Assembly: GCF_034661175.1 (NCBI RefSeq)
Contig: NZ_CP141058.1
Span: forward strand, 1,364,001-1,428,000
Length of the DNA: 64,000 nt
Reading direction: 5' to 3'
DNA from: Nocardioides renjunii
GTDB lineage: Bacteria; Actinomycetota; Actinomycetes; Propionibacteriales; Nocardioidaceae
The position numbers and the translations under genes are program-made. Under the pieces are notes generated by a model. The model made no database searches. It had not been told where the DNA came from and saw only the letters and a program-made list of their open reading frames with translations. This document shows, one piece after another, positions 7,621-15,044 of this stretch (positions are counted from its first letter, which is position 1; the number at the start of each line of letters is the position of its first letter).

Positions 7621-9300
7621 TCAGATGCCGAAGGTGGAGCGGGGATAGGCCGCCTCGACGTCGGTGATCACGTTGACCAGGTAGGGGACGCCGGCGGCAT
7701 AGGCGCGGTCGAGGGCCGGCCCGATCTCCTTCGGGTCCGAGACCGTCTCGCCGGCACCCCCCAGCGCCTTCACCACGTCGTCGTACGGCGTGCGCTGCCC
7801 GAGGTCGGCCGCGACGTCGTAGCCGTAGAGCATCTGCATCGGGCCCTTCTCCAGGCCCCAGGCGGAGTTGTTGCCCATGACCATGACGACCGGCAGGTCG
7901 TGGCGGACCAGCGTGTCGACGTCCATCAGCGAGAAGCCGGCGGCACCGTCGCCCAGCAGGAGGGTGACCTGCGCGCTCGGCCGGGCGATGCGAGCGGCGA
8001 TCGCGGCACCGAGTCCCGCGCCGAGGCACCCGTAGGGACCGGGGTCGAGCCAGCCGCCGGGCCGCTTGGGCTCGACGTACTTGCCGGCGAACGACACGAA
8101 GTCGCCGCCGTCGCCGATGACGACCGAGTCGTCCTCGAGGCGGGGCACCAGCTCGCCGTAGATGCGGGCGGGGTGGATCGGGTCGGCCTCGGCGGTGAGC
8201 AGCTGCGCGTCGCGCTCGGCGGCGGCGCGGACCTGGTCGGCGAGCTGGTCGGACCACGCCGACCAGTCGGGCTTGTCGCCGCGCTCGATGGCGGCCTGGA
8301 GGCCGTCGAGGACCGTGGTGAGGTCGCCGGAGACGGACGCGGCGAGCTCGGCGTGGCCGGAGACCTGGCCGGGGGAGTCGGCGACGTGCACGACGCGGGC
8401 GAACTCGCCCTGCGGGTTCTTGTCGGGGCCGCCGAAGAGGCCGTAGCCGAGCCGGAAGTCGAGCGGCGTCCCGACCACGACCACCAGGTCGGCGCCGGAC
8501 AGCGCGGCACCGCGCGCCTTGGTGACCAGGCTGCGGTGGCCGCCGGGGATGACGCCGCGACCCATGCCGTTGGTGAGCGTCGGGATGCCGAGGTCCTCCA
8601 CGAAGCGCAGCGCCGCGCTCTCGGCGTGGTCGGCCCACACGTCTGTGCCCAGGATCAGCACCGGCCGCTGCGCCTGCGCGAGCAGCCGGGCGACGGCGTT
8701 GATCGCGTCGGCGTCGGGCTCGACGCGGGTGCCCTCGCCCGTCGCGGCCGAGCCGGAGGCCGAGTTGAAGAACTCGTCCATCGGTACGTCGACGAAGACC
8801 GGCCCGCGGTGGCTGGAGCGGGCGAGCGTGAACGCGTCGTCCATGCCGGCGGCGACCTCGCCGGCCGTCATGAGCGTCCTCGCCGCCTTGGCGACGGGCG
8901 CGATGATCGGCGGCTGGTCGAGCTCCTGCAGCGAGCCGGTGCCCCAGCGGTTCTGCGGCGCGCGGCCGCCGACGACGACCATCGGGGACCCGGCGAACTG
9001 CGCCTGGGCGATCGCGCTGATGCCGTTGGTGACGCCCGGCCCGGCGGTGAGCACGGCGAGGCCGGGGACGCGGGTGAGCTTGCCGGTGGCCTCGGCGGCG
9101 AACGCAGCGGTCTGCTCGTGGCGCACGTCGAGCAGGCGCATCGGCGGGCCCTGCCCCTCCTGCTGCGTCTTCACGGCGCCGTCGTACATGGGGAACACGT
9201 GGGCGCCGGAGAGGGTGAACATCGTCTCGACGCCGTGGGCCCGCGCGACGTGGACGGCCAGCTCGCCGCTGTGGCCGGAGATCTCGTTGGTCTCGCTCAT
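7621..9300 (-). CDS. Thiamine diphosphate-dependent enzyme, acetolactate synthase-like
   Basis: A 559-residue ThDP enzyme with the usual three domains: an N-terminal pyrimidine-binding domain with the catalytic Glu in RHEQTAAFAAEA, a central Rossmann-type domain, and a C-terminal domain with the ThDP/magnesium motif GDGAAGFSLMDVDTLVRH. Annotated relatives are called acetolactate synthase, but single-gene members without a regulatory subunit include 2-hydroxyacyl-CoA lyases and other decarboxylases, and no ilvN or ilvC is nearby. It is followed by a GNAT gene one base later. TAACCT lies six bases before the ATG, implying a leaderless mRNA. Confidence 0.8.
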   Translation of the reverse strand: MSETNEISGHSGELAVHVARAHGVETMFTLSGAHVFPMYDGAVKTQQEGQGPPMRLLDVRHEQTAAFAAEATGKLTRVPGLAVLTAGPGVTNGISAIAQAQFAGSPMVVVGGRAPQNRWGTGSLQELDQPPIIAPVAKAARTLMTAGEVAAGMDDAFTLARSSHRGPVFVDVPMDEFFNSASGSAATGEGTRVEPDADAINAVARLLAQAQRPVLILGTDVWADHAESAALRFVEDLGIPTLTNGMGRGVIPGGHRSLVTKARGAALSGADLVVVVGTPLDFRLGYGLFGGPDKNPQGEFARVVHVADSPGQVSGHAELAASVSGDLTTVLDGLQAAIERGDKPDWSAWSDQLADQVRAAAERDAQLLTAEADPIHPARIYGELVPRLEDDSVVIGDGGDFVSFAGKYVEPKRPGGWLDPGPYGCLGAGLGAAIAARIARPSAQVTLLLGDGAAGFSLMDVDTLVRHDLPVVMVMGNNSAWGLEKGPMQMLYGYDVAADLGQRTPYDDVVKALGGAGETVSDPKEIGPALDRAYAAGVPYLVNVITDVEAAYPRSTFGI

Positions 9301-9306
9301 GCCCGC

Positions 9307-9312
9307 AGGTTA
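9307..9312 (-). promoter_or_regulatory. -10 box of the ThDP enzyme gene (leaderless)
   Basis: On the minus strand TAACCT ends six bases before ATG 9300, the spacing expected for transcription starting at the A of the start codon. Confidence 0.5.
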
Positions 9313-10164
9313 GCCGTTGTCTACTCGCAGGTAGGGGGCGTTGGTCATCCGGAGCGCCTCGATCACGACCAGCAGCAGGTCGGGGCGCACGGTGGGCGGG
9401 TCCGGGGCCAGCGACAGCTGCACGAACAGCGCCCGGAGGAGCCCCTGCGGACCGGCGGTCGGGGCGAACGGGTCGTGGTCGACCGGGCCGCCGAACGGGT
9501 TGGCCGCCGCGCCGATGCGGTGCACCCACGGCTCGAGGACGTCGGTGGCGAGGGTGTTGCGACGGAGGATGCGCAGCGCTGCGTGGGCGATCCGGTCGGG
9601 CTCGCCGGCGGCGAGCGGGGCCTCGGCCGGCTGCTGGAGGAGCCGCTCGGCGAGGATGTCGAGCAGGAGCGCGTGCTCGGGACCGGCCAGGTGCGGCGAC
9701 TCGCCGAGCGCGCCGATCGTGTCGGCGCCGTGGGCGATCGCGTGCGCCCAGCCCTTGCCCAGCACGAAGCCGCGGGTGTCCTGCTCGGTGAGGAACCAGG
9801 TGGCGATGCGGTCGCCCCACTCCATCACCTTGGCGGCGGGCAGCAGGTGCTGCTCGTTGTCGCGCTCGAGGCACTCGGCCAGGACCAGCGCGCTGAAGCT
9901 GCGGCGGAACACCGTGTCGGTGCCCGACTCGCCCTGCCCCACGGCGAGCCCGGCGACCATGCCGTCACCGAGGCCGGTGAGCAGGTCGTCGTAGACGCCG
10001 CGGTCGATCCACGTCGCCAGCGCGGGGTAGGCGGTGCCGTCTCGGACCTCGGGGCTGGTCGAGCCGAGCATCGTGGTGAGCTCGGCGGTGAGGTCGTCGA
10101 GGGGGCGGTCGCCGGGGACCTCGAACCCGGTGGCCTGCACCTGGTCCCAGTAGCCGATCGACAT
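9310..10164 (-). CDS. DUF2785 family protein
   Basis: A 284-residue, mostly alpha-helical protein recognised as a DUF2785 member by its conserved core, such as RGFVLGKGWAHAIAHGAD and the LERDNE segment. No catalytic role is established. ATG 10164 was chosen since residues upstream of it look like out-of-family sequence. The gene lies immediately upstream of the ThDP gene, with its stop nine bases before that start, and is divergent from pdtaS. Confidence 0.8.
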   Translation of the reverse strand: MSIGYWDQVQATGFEVPGDRPLDDLTAELTTMLGSTSPEVRDGTAYPALATWIDRGVYDDLLTGLGDGMVAGLAVGQGESGTDTVFRRSFSALVLAECLERDNEQHLLPAAKVMEWGDRIATWFLTEQDTRGFVLGKGWAHAIAHGADTIGALGESPHLAGPEHALLLDILAERLLQQPAEAPLAAGEPDRIAHAALRILRRNTLATDVLEPWVHRIGAAANPFGGPVDHDPFAPTAGPQGLLRALFVQLSLAPDPPTVRPDLLLVVIEALRMTNAPYLRVDNG

Positions 10165-10198
10165 GGCTCCATCCTGCCAGTCGCCCCCGACCCCGCCA

Positions 10199-10204
10199 TA
10201 GGCT
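10199..10204 (+). promoter_or_regulatory. -10 box of the histidine kinase gene (leaderless)
   Basis: TAGGCT ends six bases before GTG 10211. There is no ribosome-binding site between them, which supports both the GTG start and leaderless transcription. Confidence 0.55.
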
Positions 10205-10210
10205 GGTCCG

Positions 10211-11695
10211 GTGCCCTCCCTCCACGAGCTCGTGCGAGCCCACACCGACCTCGTCGAGGACGACGTCACGTGGCTGCAGCGGCTCATGGCGGACTGGCAG
10301 ATCCTCGCCGACCTCTCCTTCGCCGACCTCGTGCTGTGGCTGCCGGACCGCGAGGACAAGGGCTACTGGGCCGGCGGGCAGATGCGGCCCACCACCGGGC
10401 CGACGGCCCTCGTCGACGACGTGCTGGGGACCTTCATCCCCACCGGGCGCCGCCGGATGCTCGACGAGGCCTTCGCCACCGGGCGGCTCGTGCGCGAGGG
10501 CGACCCCGAGTGGCGCGACGACGTGCCGGTGCGGGTGGAGGTCATCCCGGTGCGCCGCGCCGGCCGGGTGATCGCCACCATCGCCCGCAACACCAACCTG
10601 CTCGGCGTACGCACGCCCAGCCGCCTCGAGCTCAGCTACCTCCAGACGGCGGCCGACCTGACCCAGATGATCGCCGCGGGCCACTTCCCGCTGCCGGGCC
10701 AGCGCAGCGACCACGCCGACTCGCCGCGGGTGGGCGACGGGTTCGTGCGGCTCGACCCCGCGGGCAGGGTCGTCTACGCCAGCCCCAACGGGCTCTCGGC
10801 CTACCGCCGCCTCGGGCTCCACGGCGACCTGACCGGCCTGGTGCTGACCGACCTCACCCGCGACCTCGTCCCGGCCCGCAAGCGGCTCGACGAGGAGACG
10901 CTGAGCGCCGTCCTCGGGGGACGCGACGGCCGGGCGACCGAGGTCGGCACCGACGAGGTCACCCTCATCGTGCGCAGCATCCCGCTGCGTCCCCAGGGGG
11001 ACCGCAGCGGAGCCCTGCTGCTGGTGCGCGACGTGACCGAGCTGCGCAGCCGCGACCGTGAGCTCGTCACCAAGGACGTCACCATCCGCGAGATCCACCA
11101 CCGGGTGAAGAACAACCTGCAAACCGTGGCCGCGCTGCTGCGCCTGCAGGCGCGGCGCACGCAGGCCGAGGACGCGAAGGCGGCCCTCGAGGAGGCCGTA
11201 CGCCGGGTGGGGTCCATCGCGATCGTCCACGAGACGCTCAGCCAGGCGGTCGAGGAGACCGTCGACTTCGACGAGATCGCCGACCGACTCGGCGCGATGG
11301 TGGTCGACGTGAGCGGGGTGGAGGTCCCGGTGCGGGTGGTGCGCGAGGGGTCGTTCGGCAAGCTGCCCTCCGAGGCCGCGACCCCGCTCGCCATGGTCCT
11401 CACCGAGGTCCTGCAGAACGCGGTCGAGCACGGCTACACCGGCGGCTCGCACGCTGACGGGTCCGGGCCGGCCGCCGGCCGCGTCGTGGTCACCGCGCGC
11501 CGCATCGTGGGGCGGCTGCACATGGTCGTCGAGGACGACGGCCGGGGCCTGCCCGGCGGGTTCGACCTCGACACCTCGACGCAGCTGGGGCTGTCGATCG
11601 TGCGCACGCTCGTCGAGTCGGAGCTGGGCGGCGTGCTGGAGATCGGCCCGGGGAGCCGCGGCACGCGGGTGCAGGCGGACCTGCCCGTCGAGTGA
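10211..11695 (+). CDS. pdtaS: PdtaS-like sensor histidine kinase (GAF-PAS-HisKA_2)
   Basis: A 494-residue soluble histidine kinase. Residues about 1-150 form a GAF-like domain, about 175-285 a PAS domain, and from 290 the HisKA_2 dimerisation segment with the phospho-acceptor in EIHHRVKNNLQT (His296/His297). The HATPase domain shows the N box EVLQNAVEHGY and G boxes DDGRGLPGG and LGLSIVRTL. It lacks membrane segments, like mycobacterial PdtaS, whose partner PdtaR is an RNA-binding ANTAR regulator; no pdtaR is in this window. Confidence 0.9.
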   Translation: MPSLHELVRAHTDLVEDDVTWLQRLMADWQILADLSFADLVLWLPDREDKGYWAGGQMRPTTGPTALVDDVLGTFIPTGRRRMLDEAFATGRLVREGDPEWRDDVPVRVEVIPVRRAGRVIATIARNTNLLGVRTPSRLELSYLQTAADLTQMIAAGHFPLPGQRSDHADSPRVGDGFVRLDPAGRVVYASPNGLSAYRRLGLHGDLTGLVLTDLTRDLVPARKRLDEETLSAVLGGRDGRATEVGTDEVTLIVRSIPLRPQGDRSGALLLVRDVTELRSRDRELVTKDVTIREIHHRVKNNLQTVAALLRLQARRTQAEDAKAALEEAVRRVGSIAIVHETLSQAVEETVDFDEIADRLGAMVVDVSGVEVPVRVVREGSFGKLPSEAATPLAMVLTEVLQNAVEHGYTGGSHADGSGPAAGRVVVTARRIVGRLHMVVEDDGRGLPGGFDLDTSTQLGLSIVRTLVESELGGVLEIGPGSRGTRVQADLPVE

Positions 11696-11745
11696 GCCGG
11701 AGGGGCGAGCGGGAGCGGGCCGGTACAGACCCGACCCGCCCGGGG

Positions 11746-11997
11746 TCAGGCGGTGCGGATGCGGGCGCGGGCGTTGCGGCGCTTGAGTGCGCGCCTCTCG
11801 TCCTCGCTCAGGCCTCCCCAGACCCCGTGGTCCTGCCCGGCCTCGAGGGCCCACGCGAGGCACTGCTCGCGCACCTCGCAGCGACGGCACACCTGCTTGG
11901 CCTCCTCGATCTGGAGGATGGCCGGTCCGGTGTTGCCGATCGGGAAGAACAGCTCAGGGTCCTCGTCGAGGCATGCAGAGCGACTGCGCCAATCCAT
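11746..11997 (-). CDS. whiB1: WhiB-family iron-sulfur transcription factor, WhiB1 type
   Basis: An 83-residue protein with the four cluster ligands Cys9, Cys37, Cys40 and Cys46, the G[VI]WGG turn (GVWGGLSEDER) and a basic C-terminal tail (KRRNARARIRTA). The start MDWRSRSACLDEDPELFFP and the overall length match mycobacterial WhiB1, an essential [4Fe-4S] nitric-oxide-sensing regulator that binds the housekeeping sigma factor. ATG 11997 is preferred; the frame stays open further upstream but that part is not conserved. Confidence 0.93.
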   Translation of the reverse strand: MDWRSRSACLDEDPELFFPIGNTGPAILQIEEAKQVCRRCEVREQCLAWALEAGQDHGVWGGLSEDERRALKRRNARARIRTA

Positions 11998-12153
11998 GAG
12001 TGGGGAATTCCCTCTTTCCAAGTCACAGGCAGTTGCTGTTGTCGGACATTCAGCTGAGCCCGGGCGCGAGAAGCGCAGCGACAAGACTCGCAACCTTTGA
12101 ACGTTCACACAACCCCATCAGGTGGTCGTGTCCGTCACAACTACAGTTGCGCA

Positions 12154-12585
12154 GTGCCCGTTACCTCGTCCGGTATACCCGATGGCCGACCCGATGGTGC
12201 GGAGCCCGTCCCACCGCCGCCGCTCGTGGTGGCCGCGTCCCTCGTCGCGGTGGAGTCCCTCCTCCTGGCCGGGCTGGGCGTCCTCGAGCTGGCCAACCTC
12301 CGCGCGATCCGGCTCACCATGGGCGTCACCACGGCGATCTTCTTCCTCGCCGCGGCGGCCGGACTGGCGTTCTGCGCCTGGTCGCTGCGACGCGTACGCC
12401 GCTGGGCGCGCGGCCCCGTGGTGATGGCCCAGCTCATCCAGCTCGGGATCGCGTGGAACCTGCGCGACGGCTCGACCCGGGCGCTGGCCGTCGGGCTGGC
12501 GATCGCGGCGGTGGTGGTCATCGCCGGTCTCCTGCACCCGGCCACGACCGCGGTCCTCGAGGAGGACGCGCGGATGCCGGACTGA
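12154..12585 (+). CDS. Conserved small membrane protein
   Basis: A protein of about 143 residues with a proline-rich start and four predicted membrane segments (VVAASLVAVESLLLAGLGVL, TTAIFFLAAAAGLAFCAW, WARGPVVMAQLIQLGIAW and the final LAVGLAIAAVVVIAGLL). I do not recognise a named family. GTG 12154 was chosen; an ATG-like start at 12097 in the same frame adds 19 residues. It is divergent from whiB1 and convergent with sigF. Confidence 0.7.
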   Translation: MPVTSSGIPDGRPDGAEPVPPPPLVVAASLVAVESLLLAGLGVLELANLRAIRLTMGVTTAIFFLAAAAGLAFCAWSLRRVRRWARGPVVMAQLIQLGIAWNLRDGSTRALAVGLAIAAVVVIAGLLHPATTAVLEEDARMPD

Positions 12586-12612
12586 CCGGCCGGCCCGATG
12601 GGCCCGCTCGGC

Positions 12613-13449
12613 TCAGTCGGCCTCGAGCGAGGTGCGCAGCTGGGCCAGCGTGCGGGTCAGCAGGCGCGACACGTGCATCTGGGAGACGCCGATCTCCTCG
12701 GCGATCTGCGACTGCGTCATGTTCTTGAAGAAGCGCAGCAGCAGGATCCGCTTCTCGCGCTCCCCGAGCCCCTCGAGCAGCGGCTTGATGGACTCGCGGA
12801 TCTCGACGTGCTCGATGTTGGCGTCCTCCACGCCGAGGCTCGCGAGCATCGCCGGAGGACCGTCGTCGCTGTCGTCGGAGGCGTCGAGGGAGAGCGTCGC
12901 GTAGGCGTGCGAGGACTCGATGCCCTCCATGATCTCCTCCACCGTGCAGCCGATGACCTCGGCGAGCTCGCGGGGGGTGGGGGAGCGGCCGAGCTTCTGC
13001 GTCAGCTCCCCGGTCGCGCCCCCGATCTGCATGCGCAGCTCCTGGAGCCGGCGCGGCACCCGGATCGCCCACCCCTTGTCGCGGAAGTGGCGCTTGATCT
13101 CGCCGATGACCGTCGGCGTCGCGTAGGTCGAGAACTCGACCCCCCGGTCGGTCTCGAAGCGGTCGACGGCCTTGATCAGGCCGATGGTGCCGACCTGCAC
13201 CAGGTCCTCGAACGGCTCCCCGCGGTTGCGGAAGCGGCGCGCGCAGTGCTCGACCAGCGAGAGGTGCAGGTGCACCAGGTCGTCGCGCGCGACCGAGCGC
13301 TCGGCGTCGCCGGCGTCGGCGTCGCGCAGCACCGCGAACAGCTCGGCGCTGCGCGTGCGTACGTGATCCAGACCGCTGAGCACGACGTCCTCGTCGATCT
13401 CGCGGTCGACGGCAGCCTCGACTGCCTCGTCCCCCGTGTCTGTGCTCAT
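12613..13449 (-). CDS. sigF: SigF/SigB-family alternative sigma factor
   Basis: A 278-residue group III sigma factor. Region 2 is seen in PFEDLVQVGTIGLIKAVDRF and GVEFSTYATPTVIGEIKRHF, region 3 in the HTH around GRSPTPRELAEVIGC, and region 4 in MTQSQIAEEIGVSQMHVSRL. ATG 13449 sits one base after the stop of rsbW; GTG 13464 is an alternative that would overlap it. The neighbouring RsbW-like gene is the expected anti-sigma factor. Family members control stress or developmental regulons in actinobacteria. Confidence 0.92.
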   Translation of the reverse strand: MSTDTGDEAVEAAVDREIDEDVVLSGLDHVRTRSAELFAVLRDADAGDAERSVARDDLVHLHLSLVEHCARRFRNRGEPFEDLVQVGTIGLIKAVDRFETDRGVEFSTYATPTVIGEIKRHFRDKGWAIRVPRRLQELRMQIGGATGELTQKLGRSPTPRELAEVIGCTVEEIMEGIESSHAYATLSLDASDDSDDGPPAMLASLGVEDANIEHVEIRESIKPLLEGLGEREKRILLLRFFKNMTQSQIAEEIGVSQMHVSRLLTRTLAQLRTSLEAD

Positions 13450-13450
13450 G

Positions 13451-13867
13451 TCAGAGCTCGGCACCCGTCATTCCCGCAGTGATCGTCGAGGCGACCGTGA
13501 AGCGGACCCTGAAGCGTCCGCCCTCCGATCCCGCCGACGCGTCCTGCGCCATCGTGTCGAGCACCTGCCAGGCGAAGCTCTCGGTGTCGAGCGGAGGGTC
13601 GTCGCGCGCCTCCGTCTCGAGCACGACGGTCATCGACCCACGCCCGAAGACGAACTGCGCCACGAGATCGGTCCCCGGGTCGGCGGCCGGGATCGCCAGG
13701 GCCGTCGCCTCTCCGATCGCGATGCGCAGGTCCTCGATGTCGTCGATGGTGAAGTCCAGCCGCGCCGCGAGCCCGGCTGCCGTCGTGCGGACGATCGTCG
13801 CGTAGGCACCCTCGGCCGGAAGTCGGAGCTCGACGTCGGCGCGAGAGCCCCCCGTGTGATCTGCCAT
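13451..13867 (-). CDS. rsbW: RsbW-like anti-sigma factor (GHKL fold) for SigF
   Basis: A 138-residue protein with the histidine-kinase-like ATPase fold of RsbW/UsfX anti-sigma factors. The helix carrying the N box reads DLRIAIGEATALAI, in which the magnesium-binding asparagine of the B. subtilis E-A-x-x-N-A motif is replaced by leucine. Kinase activity on an antagonist may therefore be weak or absent. It is immediately upstream of sigF and co-transcribed. A GC-rich inverted repeat and the 60-bp tandem repeats lie upstream of its start. Confidence 0.85.
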   Translation of the reverse strand: MADHTGGSRADVELRLPAEGAYATIVRTTAAGLAARLDFTIDDIEDLRIAIGEATALAIPAADPGTDLVAQFVFGRGSMTVVLETEARDDPPLDTESFAWQVLDTMAQDASAGSEGGRFRVRFTVASTITAGMTGAEL

Positions 13868-13915
13868 CTGCGTCCATGTCCCGTCGTCGAGCGGATCTGC
13901 TGGCCCACACAGTAA

Positions 13916-13954
13916 CCGGGCCCGGCCTCCACGATGCGTGGCGACCGGGCCCGG
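13916..13954. repeat. Palindrome pair CCGGGCCCGG between rsbW and the tandem repeats
   Basis: Two copies of the self-complementary CCGGGCCCGG (13916-13925 and 13945-13954) flank a small inner stem (CCACG and CGTGG). Together they can form an extended hairpin. It lies about 50 bases upstream of rsbW and may end readthrough from sodN or hold a regulatory site. Confidence 0.6.
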
Positions 13955-13979
13955 TGGGGTCCGTGCGAGACGGAGAAGG

Positions 13980-14153
13980 CGGAGCAGCGAGCTGCTGGGA
14001 GGAAGGCCTCAGCGGCCCCCGCTCCGCGGTGTCGAGAAGCGGAGCAGCAAGCTGCTGGGAAGAAGGCCTCAGCTGCCCCCGCTCCGCGGTGTCGAGAAGC
14101 GGAGCAGCAAGCTGCTGGGAAGAAGGTCTCAGCGGCCCCCGCTCCGCGGTGTC
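13980..14153. repeat. Three tandem copies of a 60-bp repeat
   Basis: The unit has an exact 60-base period at 13980, 14040 and 14100, the last copy being cut short at about 14153. Only a few positions differ between copies. Each unit has outer arms GCGGAGC and GCTCCGC, an inner hairpin AGCAG-CAAG-CTGCT, and a core GAAGAAGGCCTCAGC. The core is nearly the reverse complement of the last codons of sodN. Because 60 is divisible by three, all plus-strand frames stay open across the array, but none looks like a real gene. Confidence 0.9.
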
Positions 14154-14169
14154 CGCTCAGGCCTTCTTC
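14119..14169 (-). terminator. Long hairpin spanning the end of sodN
   Basis: Arms 14119-14135 and 14153-14169 are complementary at 15 of 17 positions, with a 17-base loop. The proximal arm includes the last codons and stop of sodN, the distal arm belongs to the third 60-bp repeat. There is no T tract, so it may act as an RNA-stabilising hairpin rather than a classical terminator. Confidence 0.5.
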
Positions 14170-14561
14170 GTCTCCCAGAAGATCTCCGCGATCTCGTCGA
14201 TCTTGGCGAGCAGCTGGTCGGCCACCTCGGCGTCGAGGACGGCCTTGGTGCCGCCACCTCCGCCGGCGAGCTTGGTCGCCTCGTTGACGAGGGTGTGCAG
14301 CTGCGGGTACTTCTCGAAGTGCGGCGGCTTGAAGTAGTCGGTCCACAGCACCCACAGGTGGTGCTTGACCAGCTCGGAGCGCTGCTCCTTGATGAGGATC
14401 GCGCGCGTGCGGAAGTCGGGGTCGTCGTTGTCGGCGACCTTGGCGATGATCGCCTTGATCGACTCCGCCTCGATGCGCGCCTGGGCGGGGTCGTAGACAC
14501 CGCAGGGCAGGTCGCAGTGGGCGGAGACCTCGACAGTCGGGGCAAGCAGGTGGCGAAGCAT
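14157..14561 (-). CDS. sodN: Nickel superoxide dismutase precursor
   Basis: A 134-residue NiSOD precursor. The nickel hook HCDLPCGVY begins at residue 15, so removal of a 14-residue leader exposes the His1, Cys2 and Cys6 ligands of the mature enzyme, which disproportionates superoxide in the cytoplasm as a hexamer of four-helix bundles. The leader must be cut by SodX, which is encoded divergently next door. GAGAGGAA lies just before the ATG. Expression in relatives is nickel-dependent; a palindrome at 14593 in the shared intergenic region is a candidate operator. Confidence 0.97.
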   Translation of the reverse strand: MLRHLLAPTVEVSAHCDLPCGVYDPAQARIEAESIKAIIAKVADNDDPDFRTRAILIKEQRSELVKHHLWVLWTDYFKPPHFEKYPQLHTLVNEATKLAGGGGGTKAVLDAEVADQLLAKIDEIAEIFWETKKA

Positions 14562-14592
14562 CGGGTTCCTCTCGATCGGGAAAGGTGTCTGT

Positions 14593-14612
14593 CCGGACGG
14601 TGTGCCGTCCGG
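14593..14612. promoter_or_regulatory. Perfect palindrome in the sodN-sodX intergenic region
   Basis: CCGGACGG-TGTG-CCGTCCGG is perfectly symmetric and lies 32 bases from both the sodN ATG and the sodX GTG chosen here, so it could control both genes. It does not match the TTGCA-N5-TTGCAA nickel-regulator (Nur) consensus. Confidence 0.5.
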
Positions 14613-14643
14613 CAGAGGGCATCTGGCTGCGACACTACTCCGC

Positions 14644-15024
14644 GTGCAACGGCGTCGACAGCGGGGTCTCGCCCCGGCGGGGGGTGCCCCCCGACCGCCG
14701 TTCGGGACCGCGGTGGTCCGCGGCCGGTCGATGCTCCCGACCCTGCGCGAGGGCGACCTCCTGCTCGTGCGCCACGGCGTCCGGGTGCGCCCGGGGGACC
14801 TGGTCGTGGCCCGCTTCCCGGACGGCACGCTGACCGTCAAGCGGGCGCTGGAGCGGCGGCGTACGAGGGCAGGTGCGGACGCCTGGTGGCTGGTCAGCGA
14901 CAACCCCGACGAGGGGGTCGACTCGCGCCACCGCGGGCCCGTCGCGGACGACCAGGTGCTGGCCGTCGTACGCCTGCGGGTGTGGCCCTTGCCACGTCTG
15001 GGACGCCCCCGTCGGGGCCCCTGA
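14644..15024 (+). CDS. sodX: Nickel-type SOD maturation protease SodX (S26 family)
   Basis: A protein of about 126 residues of the signal-peptidase-I-like S26 family. The catalytic serine is in GRSMLPTLREGD and the lysine in GTLTVKRALE, with the later SDNPDEGVDSRHRGPV motif typical of S26 enzymes. It lacks a membrane anchor, as expected for the protease that trims the NiSOD leader. GTG 14644 was chosen because GACACT lies seven bases before it; GTG 14602, inside the palindrome, is an in-frame alternative. Confidence 0.88.
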   Translation: MQRRRQRGLAPAGGAPRPPFGTAVVRGRSMLPTLREGDLLLVRHGVRVRPGDLVVARFPDGTLTVKRALERRRTRAGADAWWLVSDNPDEGVDSRHRGPVADDQVLAVVRLRVWPLPRLGRPRRGP

Positions 15025-15044
15025 GCTGTGCGAGGATCCCCGGC

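Noticed and set aside
7603-11061. A plus-strand frame of about 1150 codons crossing the ThDP, DUF2785 and kinase genes
   Set aside because: It overlaps three well-supported genes on both strands, has low-complexity Arg/Gly/Val composition and no domain.
12097-12108. GAACGTTC palindrome near the whiB1 promoter as a LexA box
   Set aside because: The actinobacterial LexA box needs a four-base gap between GAAC and GTTC, which is absent here.
13980-14153. CRISPR-like array
   Set aside because: The units are contiguous without unique spacers, and there are no cas genes.
13876-14337. Plus-strand frames reading through the 60-bp repeats with a 20-residue repeat protein
   Set aside because: All three frames stay open because the period is divisible by three. 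There is no ribosome site and the frames run into the antisense of sodN.
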